Origin: Gemmatimonadaceae bacterium
GTDB taxonomy: Bacteria > Gemmatimonadota > Gemmatimonadetes > Gemmatimonadales > Gemmatimonadaceae
Assembly (NCBI GenBank): GCA_025453745.1
Contig: JALOPS010000003.1
Coordinates: 1-36,169 of the forward strand
Direction: 5' to 3'
DNA length: 36,169 nucleotides
The translations under genes and the position numbers were made by a program. Below are positions 34,957 through 36,169 of this stretch, in pieces (position 1 is the first letter of the stretch; each line of letters begins with the position of its first letter). Under the pieces are notes generated by a model. It had not been told where the DNA came from, did not search any database, and worked only from the letters and a program-made list of their open reading frames with translations.

Positions 34957-36169
34957 ATGACCATTCTGGCGAACGTTCGCCGAACCGGCGGCGTCGCCGC
35001 GATGCTCCTTGCTACCCTGCTCGGTGCTCCCCGCGTCGTTGCGGCGCAACTGCCGCTCGCCACCTGCGTCGACTCGCTGCAGCGTACGCCACAGGGCGCA
35101 CGCCTCGCTCCAGACACGTGGGCGATGGTGCGCGAGCTCACTGCCGACAGTACAGTGCTCGCGCAGCTCGATGCACAACCGGAGTTCCGGCTAGCGCTGT
35201 GGGACTACCTCGCGGTGATGACCGATGACGAACGCGTGCGCGACGGACAGACCGCCATGCGCACGCATCGCTCGGCGATCGATTCGGTGGTCGCGCGGTT
35301 CAACGTCCCCGCGTCAGTGCTCGCTGCGATCTGGGGGATCGAGAGCAACTTCGGCAGCGGGAGCGGGCGATTCTCCGTGGTGCGCTCCGTTGCGACGCTG
35401 GCCTGCGTGGGCCGACGACAGCGCTACTTCCGCGAGGAGCTCTATGCAGCGCTCCGCATTCTCGAGCGGGGCGACATCACATCGGACCAGTTCCTGGGGT
35501 CGTGGGCCGGTGCGTTCGGGCAGGTGCAGTTCATGCCGCGCTCGTTCGAGTCGCGCGCAGTCGATCTCGATGGGGACGGACGGCGCGATCTCATCGGTCA
35601 TGTCGGCGATGCGCTCGCGTCGGCCGCGCGCTACCTGCGCGGCGCGGGATGGGTGCCCGGTGTGCCGTGGGGGATCGAGGTGATGCTGCCGCGCGCATTC
35701 ACCCTGCCGGCGAAGGGGCGTCGCGATCGGCGGACGCTTGCGCAGTGGGCGCGCGCTGGGGTGCGTCGCGTGGATGGCTCGCCGCTCGCGACGCGTGCAC
35801 TCCCGCCGACCACGCGTGCCGGGCTGCTCGTGCCCACCACGCCCGAGGGGCCGCTCTTCCTCGTGACGCACAACTTCGAGGCGATCCTCCGCTACAACGC
35901 CGCGATCGCCTACGCCCTCGCGGTCGCGCACCTCGCCGATCGGCTCGACGGAAAGGCGGCGACGTTCGCCACGCCATGGCCCACGGACGACGGTGGCCTC
36001 TCACGCGACGAGCGACGCGAACTGCAGGCGCTGCTGCGAGCTCGCGGACATGCAGTGGGTACGCCCACGGCACTGCTCACCCCGGAGATCATCGCTGCGG
36101 TTCGTGCAGAACAGGAGCGACTGGGCTGGCCGGTGACTGCACGACCCGGGCAACGGCTGCTCATCACGC
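34957..36169 (+). CDS. MltB-type lytic murein transglycosylase, 3' end missing
   Basis: At least 404 residues; the frame runs off the window. The signal peptide MTILANVRRTGGVAAMLL... ends PRVVAAQ. The SLT/MltB catalytic domain spans about 50-310: IWGIESNFG with catalytic Glu129, then GSWAGAFGQVQFMPRSF (181-197), the SLT motif 2 region, and DLDGDGRRDL (203-212), an EF-hand-like calcium loop as in Slt35/MltB. A C-terminal peptidoglycan-binding region (LSRDERRELQALLRARGH..., about 345-404) follows. It cleaves glycan strands to 1,6-anhydro-muropeptides during wall growth or recycling. ATG 34957 was chosen for the signal peptide; the frame opens earlier without a plausible start. Confidence 0.93.
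   Translation, partial: MTILANVRRTGGVAAMLLATLLGAPRVVAAQLPLATCVDSLQRTPQGARLAPDTWAMVRELTADSTVLAQLDAQPEFRLALWDYLAVMTDDERVRDGQTAMRTHRSAIDSVVARFNVPASVLAAIWGIESNFGSGSGRFSVVRSVATLACVGRRQRYFREELYAALRILERGDITSDQFLGSWAGAFGQVQFMPRSFESRAVDLDGDGRRDLIGHVGDALASAARYLRGAGWVPGVPWGIEVMLPRAFTLPAKGRRDRRTLAQWARAGVRRVDGSPLATRALPPTTRAGLLVPTTPEGPLFLVTHNFEAILRYNAAIAYALAVAHLADRLDGKAATFATPWPTDDGGLSRDERRELQALLRARGHAVGTPTALLTPEIIAAVRAEQERLGWPVTARPGQRLLIT

Overview
The window is GC-rich DNA (roughly 68-70% by eye) with dense genes, short gaps and many 4-8 nt start/stop overlaps. The organism is clearly diderm: there are several outer-membrane beta-barrel candidates, lipobox lipoproteins, a lytic transglycosylase, and three secreted proteins ending in PEP-CTERM sorting tails. 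Many signal peptides end in ...AQ. Taken together with an arg cluster, a class II fumarase, a group II truncated haemoglobin and an HD-GYP regulator, this fits a Gemmatimonadota-like bacterium best. That assignment is inference; no rRNA or marker gene is present to prove it.

Layout. 1-5457 (minus): M28 peptidase, MoeB/ThiF-rhodanese fusion, a 270-bp inverted-repeat element, truncated globin, alpha/beta hydrolase and an SDR-like protein cut by the window edge. 5661-8354: three PEP-CTERM proteins (an unknown one, a CHRD-domain one and a trypsin-like protease) with strong hairpin terminators between them. 8484-11319: an Smr-domain protein divergent from fumC, which overlaps a cyclase-family lipoprotein gene. 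11511-17038: a translationally coupled operon of hybrid histidine kinase, REC/HD-GYP regulator, outer-membrane barrel and small phosphate-binding-like periplasmic protein. 17087-19530: a PafA-like alkaline phosphatase divergent from an outer-membrane barrel.

19559-23317 (minus) is the most unusual block. Two paralogous lipoproteins are followed by an ECF sigma factor, a membrane protein with a periplasmic glycogen-binding-like (CBM48/AMPK-beta) domain in the anti-sigma position, a helical secreted protein, and a predicted barrel protein that also ends in a CBM48-like domain. A GGAAC-N15-CGT sequence upstream resembles an ECF promoter, so the sigma factor may drive its own operon.

23434-28664: arginine biosynthesis. 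argC-argB-argD run on the minus strand and argR-argH on the plus strand; an ARG-box-like sequence overlaps the argC start codon between them. argJ/argA, argF and argG are not here.

28665-34160 is less GC-rich in places and looks accessory. It holds a lipoprotein with a C-terminal JAMM-like motif overlapping a small secreted partner gene, an AbiEii-like nucleotidyltransferase overlapping a winged-helix protein (toxin-antitoxin-like), and a conserved hypothetical protein. 34191-36169: an F420/NADP-reductase-like Rossmann protein divergent from an MltB-type lytic transglycosylase that runs off the window. No tRNA, rRNA, CRISPR array, transposase or integrase was found.
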